A stretch of DNA of 64,000 nucleotides from DASQEH01 sp963765725 (GTDB lineage: Bacteria; Actinomycetota; Actinomycetes; Propionibacteriales; Nocardioidaceae): contig CAVXXI010000003.1 of the NCBI GenBank assembly GCA_963765725.1, positions 1,426,001 through 1,490,000 of the forward strand, read 5' to 3'. A program made the translations under genes and the position numbers. This document shows, piece by piece, positions 61,648 through 64,000 of this stretch. The notes beneath the pieces are model-generated. The model made no database searches and was not told the origin of the DNA. It saw only the letters and a list, made by a program, of their open reading frames with translations. The number at the start of each line of letters is the position of its first letter. Position 1 is the stretch's first letter.

Positions 61648-61734
61648 GACCGGGCGCATATGTCCGGCTGAGTGGGCGCATATGTCGCCTCGAGCGGGCA
61701 GGAATGTTGCCCTCGAGCGGGCGGATGTGTGCCG
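61648..61734 (+). repeat. 22-bp tandem repeat array C
   Basis: Four units of 21-23 bp start GACCGGGCGC, GAGTGGGCGC, GAGCGGGC and GAGCGGGC, each followed by an A/T-rich ATATGT-like block. The array matches A and, on the opposite strand, D. It separates DUF4233 from ndk. Confidence 0.75.
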
Positions 61735-61758
61735 AGAGCCAAGCAGTCGTGCCCCGGA

Positions 61759-61764
61759 TAGGCT
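61759..61764 (+). promoter_or_regulatory. -10 element of ndk (leaderless)
   Basis: TAGGCT lies seven bases before the ndk ATG; no ribosome-binding site is visible. Confidence 0.5.
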
Positions 61765-61771
61765 TCCGCCC

Positions 61772-62185
61772 ATGACTCAGCGCACCCTCGTCTTGCTCAA
61801 GCCCGATGCCTTACGCCGCGGGCTCGTCGGCAACATCGTCAGCCGCTTCGAGGCGAAGGGCCTGAGGTTCGTGGCGCTGGAGCAGAGAGTCATCACGGCA
61901 GCGCAGGCCGACCGCCACTACGCCGAACATGTCGACAAGGACTTCTATCCGCCCCTGCGCGACTTCGTGACAAGCGGGCCGCTCGTCGCGGCCGTTCTCG
62001 AGGGTGACGAGGCAGTCGACGTCGTTCGTGCCATCAACGGGGCGACCGACGGACGCAAGGCGGCTCCCGGCTCCATCCGTGGCGACCTCAGTCTGTCGAA
62101 CCGCGAGAACCTCGTACACGGGTCCGACTCCGTACAGTCGGCGCAACGCGAGATCACGCTCTGGTTCCCGGACCTGACCGACTGA
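61772..62185 (+). CDS. ndk: nucleoside diphosphate kinase
   Basis: This enzyme has 137 residues, standard length. RTLVLLKPDALRRGLVGNIV starts the fold, and the phosphohistidine is in SNRENLVHGSDSVQSAQREI. GPLVAAVLEGDEAVDVVR is also conserved. It makes nucleoside triphosphates from diphosphates. The ATG at 61772 is placed by TAGGCT seven bases upstream. The gene is bracketed by tandem arrays C and D in opposite orientation. Confidence 0.96.
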   Translation: MTQRTLVLLKPDALRRGLVGNIVSRFEAKGLRFVALEQRVITAAQADRHYAEHVDKDFYPPLRDFVTSGPLVAAVLEGDEAVDVVRAINGATDGRKAAPGSIRGDLSLSNRENLVHGSDSVQSAQREITLWFPDLTD

Positions 62186-62193
62186 ACTCACGC

Positions 62194-62284
62194 TTCGACC
62201 GCACATTCGCGCCCGCTCGGCGGGACATTTGCGCCGCTCGACCGGACATTTGCGCCCTCTCGACCGGGCATTTGCGCCCAGTCG
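62194..62284 (-). repeat. 22-bp tandem repeat array D
   Basis: Four units such as CGACCGGGCATTTGCGCC read on the minus strand as GGGCGCAAATG-type units, matching arrays A and C. The array lies right after ndk, in the opposite orientation to C. The rest of 62285-62445 shows no gene. Confidence 0.75.
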
Positions 62285-62445
62285 TGAGAAGTCGCCGGCT
62301 GTGTCGAAGTGTCGGCGCGGTGTAGGGAGTCAGCGGACCTACATTGAGGAGGCGGCCGACGGGGCGATCCGGCCCGGGCAGGTCGCTGCTCCCCGGCCTC
62401 GGGAGCATCACGTACATCCCTGCACGAGAAGGCTGGGTCCCACAG

Positions 62446-63471
62446 ATGGCCAACAGCATCATCGGTCGCGACATGGCGGTCGATCTCGGCACCGCCAACA
62501 CCTTGGTGTACGTCCGCGGCCGCGGCGTGATGCTGAACGAGCCGTCCGTCGTGGCCATGAACGCCCAGACCCGCGAGATCCTCGCCGTGGGCGCCGAGGC
62601 CAAGCGGATGATCGGCCGCACCCCTGACCACATAAGCGCCATCCGGCCTCTCCGCGACGGCGTGATCGCGGACTTCGAGGCGACCGAGCAGATGTTGCGC
62701 TTCTTCATCCAGCGCGTACATCGACGCCGGTACTTCGCCAAGCCCCGCCTGGTCATCTGCGTCCCGTCGGGTATCACCGCCGTCGAGCAGCGGGCCGTGA
62801 AGGAGGCGGGGTACCAGGCAGGCGCGCGCCGCGTGTACATCATCGAGGAGCCGATGGCTGCCGCGATAGGCGCCGGGCTCCCGGTGCACGAAGCGACCGG
62901 GAACATGGTCGTCGACATCGGCGGCGGTACGACGGAAGTCGCCGTCATCAGTCTCGGTGGCATCGTGACGAGCCAGTCGATCCGCACCGCCGGCGACGAC
63001 CTCGACTCGGCGATCATCGCCTGGATGAAGAAGGAGTACTCCCTGATGCTGGGGGAGCGCACCGCCGAGGAGATCAAGCTGGTCCTCGGGTCCGCCTTCC
63101 CGTTGCCGGACGAGCCGGAGGCCGAGATCCGCGGCCGCGACATGGTCAGCGGCCTCCCGCGCAACGTCGTCGTGTCCTCCGCCGAGGTACGCCAGGCGCT
63201 CGAGGAGCCTCTGCACGCCATCGTCGACTCCGTACGCGTGACGCTCGACAAGACTCCCCCCGAGCTTGCCGGCGACATCATGGACCGCGGCGTCGTCCTC
63301 ACCGGTGGTGGTGCCCTGCTCAGAGGGCTCGACGAGCGGCTCCGGCACGAGACCGGAATGCCCGTCCACGTTGCCGACACCCCCCTCGACTCGGTGGCGC
63401 TCGGCGCGGGCAAGTGCGTCGAGGAGTTCGAGGCGCTCCAGCAGGTGCTCGTCTCCGAGCCACGGCGATGA
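62446..63471 (+). CDS. mreB: rod shape-determining protein MreB
   Basis: This actin-like cytoskeletal protein has 341 residues. GRDMAVDLGTANTLVYVRGRG holds phosphate 1, VVDIGGGTTEVAVISLGGIV phosphate 2, and RGVVLTGGGALLRGLDERL the adenosine motif. It organises cell-wall synthesis at the membrane. The ATG at 62446 gives the normal start (MANSIIGRDMAVD). The ribosome-binding site is poor: GAAGG lies about 14 bases upstream. Its stop overlaps the mreC start. A mreB gene suggests a rod-shaped or sporulating actinobacterium. Confidence 0.96.
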   Translation: MANSIIGRDMAVDLGTANTLVYVRGRGVMLNEPSVVAMNAQTREILAVGAEAKRMIGRTPDHISAIRPLRDGVIADFEATEQMLRFFIQRVHRRRYFAKPRLVICVPSGITAVEQRAVKEAGYQAGARRVYIIEEPMAAAIGAGLPVHEATGNMVVDIGGGTTEVAVISLGGIVTSQSIRTAGDDLDSAIIAWMKKEYSLMLGERTAEEIKLVLGSAFPLPDEPEAEIRGRDMVSGLPRNVVVSSAEVRQALEEPLHAIVDSVRVTLDKTPPELAGDIMDRGVVLTGGGALLRGLDERLRHETGMPVHVADTPLDSVALGAGKCVEEFEALQQVLVSEPRR

Positions 63472-64000
63472 CCCCGGTCGAGCCGCGGCGCTCCCGGGCC
63501 GTCGTCGGGCTCCTCGTCCTCGCGTCGCTGACGCTGCTGACCGTCGACGCCAGCTCGTCGTCGAAGAGCTCCCCGGTCGACCCTCTGCGGTCCGCCGTGG
63601 CGGCCGTGCTCGGGCCGGTCGAGCGCGGTGCGACCGCCGCGCTCACACCGGTCACCGACATCCCCGGCTACCTCAGCGGGGTCCAAGCCCTGCGCCGCCG
63701 CAGCGACGCCCTCGAAGCGTCGAACCACACGCTCGTACAGCGCCTGCGCGTCGCCCAGGCCGTCCAACAGCCCCGCGCGGCCGAGATCCGCGGAATGACC
63801 CGGTTCGCGGACGCGAGCTCACTCGAGCTGGTCCCGGCCCAGGTCGTCGCGCTCGGACCGGCGCAGTCCTTCTCCCGTACCGTGACGATCGACGCCGGTA
63901 CCAGCTCCGGCGTCGTACCCGACCTGACAGTGGTGAACGCCGACGGGCTCGTCGGCCGGGTGATCGCGGCGACGACGTCGACGGCGACGGTACTGCTCAT
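63468..64000 (+). CDS. mreC: rod shape-determining protein MreC (truncated by window end)
   Basis: The first 177 residues are visible. A short N-terminal cytoplasmic tail (MTPVEPRRSRA) is followed by a membrane segment (VVGLLVLASLTLLTVDASSS), a coiled-coil region with ALRRRSDALEASNHTLVQRL, and the start of the beta-rich periplasmic domain (PAQVVALGPAQSFSRTVTID, then GLVGRVIAATTSTATVLL). It links MreB to the wall-synthesis machinery. The ATG overlaps the mreB stop (ATGA). Confidence 0.93.
   Translation, partial: MTPVEPRRSRAVVGLLVLASLTLLTVDASSSSKSSPVDPLRSAVAAVLGPVERGATAALTPVTDIPGYLSGVQALRRRSDALEASNHTLVQRLRVAQAVQQPRAAEIRGMTRFADASSLELVPAQVVALGPAQSFSRTVTIDAGTSSGVVPDLTVVNADGLVGRVIAATTSTATVLL

Overview
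The window is high-GC DNA with a strong G/C preference at third codon positions. Many start codons are GTG, and several genes have a TANNNT hexamer 6-8 bases before the start codon, as in leaderless transcripts. It also carries the chromosomal blocks tig/clpP1-clpP2-clpX, valS, folC-DUF4233-ndk and mreB-mreC. This points to an actinobacterial chromosome, probably Nocardioidaceae or a relative in Propionibacteriales. The family placement is inferred from gene order and protein style, not computed.

Left part (1-31 kb) is accessory metabolism. After the tail of a PP2C phosphatase and a PLP-dependent decarboxylase come satP and acs, for acetate uptake and activation. Next is a large L-arabinose/arabinan locus: GH51 arabinofuranosidase, an epimerase, a LacI regulator, araB and araD, a second LacI regulator, then GH127 beta-L-arabinofuranosidase, a sugar-binding lipoprotein, two ABC permeases and araA. 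Enzymes outside the cell or at its surface would release L-arabinose, the ABC transporter would import it (its ATPase is not here), and AraA, AraB and AraD would convert it to xylulose 5-phosphate. Palindromes with a central CG, typical of LacI operators, lie at several promoters. An APC permease, a fatty acid desaturase, a DUF899 protein, an oxidoreductase, a GH15 glucoamylase-like gene and a serine hydrolase follow.

Middle part (31-43 kb) is a mosaic of small stress and resistance genes and decaying genes. It holds a dienelactone hydrolase with a divergent ArsR-type regulator, a heavily broken gene, a methyltransferase, a Phd/YefM-type antitoxin next to an extra ClpP paralogue, an arsI / arsR-arsC arsenic locus without a visible efflux pump, two damaged cupin genes, a TetR remnant, and cytochrome bd genes cydAB. 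A 38-bp copy of the 3' part of tRNA-Gly lies on the far side of cydAB from the intact tRNA-Gly, so this segment may be an island remnant.

Right part (43-64 kb) is core: tRNA-Pro, trigger factor, an MMPL exporter divergent from a two-component system, ClpP1P2X, YceI, a three-gene phenolic-lipid operon (type III PKS, ICMT-type methyltransferase, FAD hydroxylase), ValS, FolC, Ndk, MreB and the start of MreC.

Two kinds of intergenic repeat recur. One is a ~65-bp imperfect palindrome with six copies, all between 5 and 26 kb. The other is short tandem arrays of 22-bp units at 24.2, 36.5, 61.7 and 62.2 kb. Nine accessory genes between 5 and 40 kb are broken by frameshifts, a nonsense codon or truncation, and I found none broken in the core half. 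This may be real gene decay or uncorrected base-calling errors.
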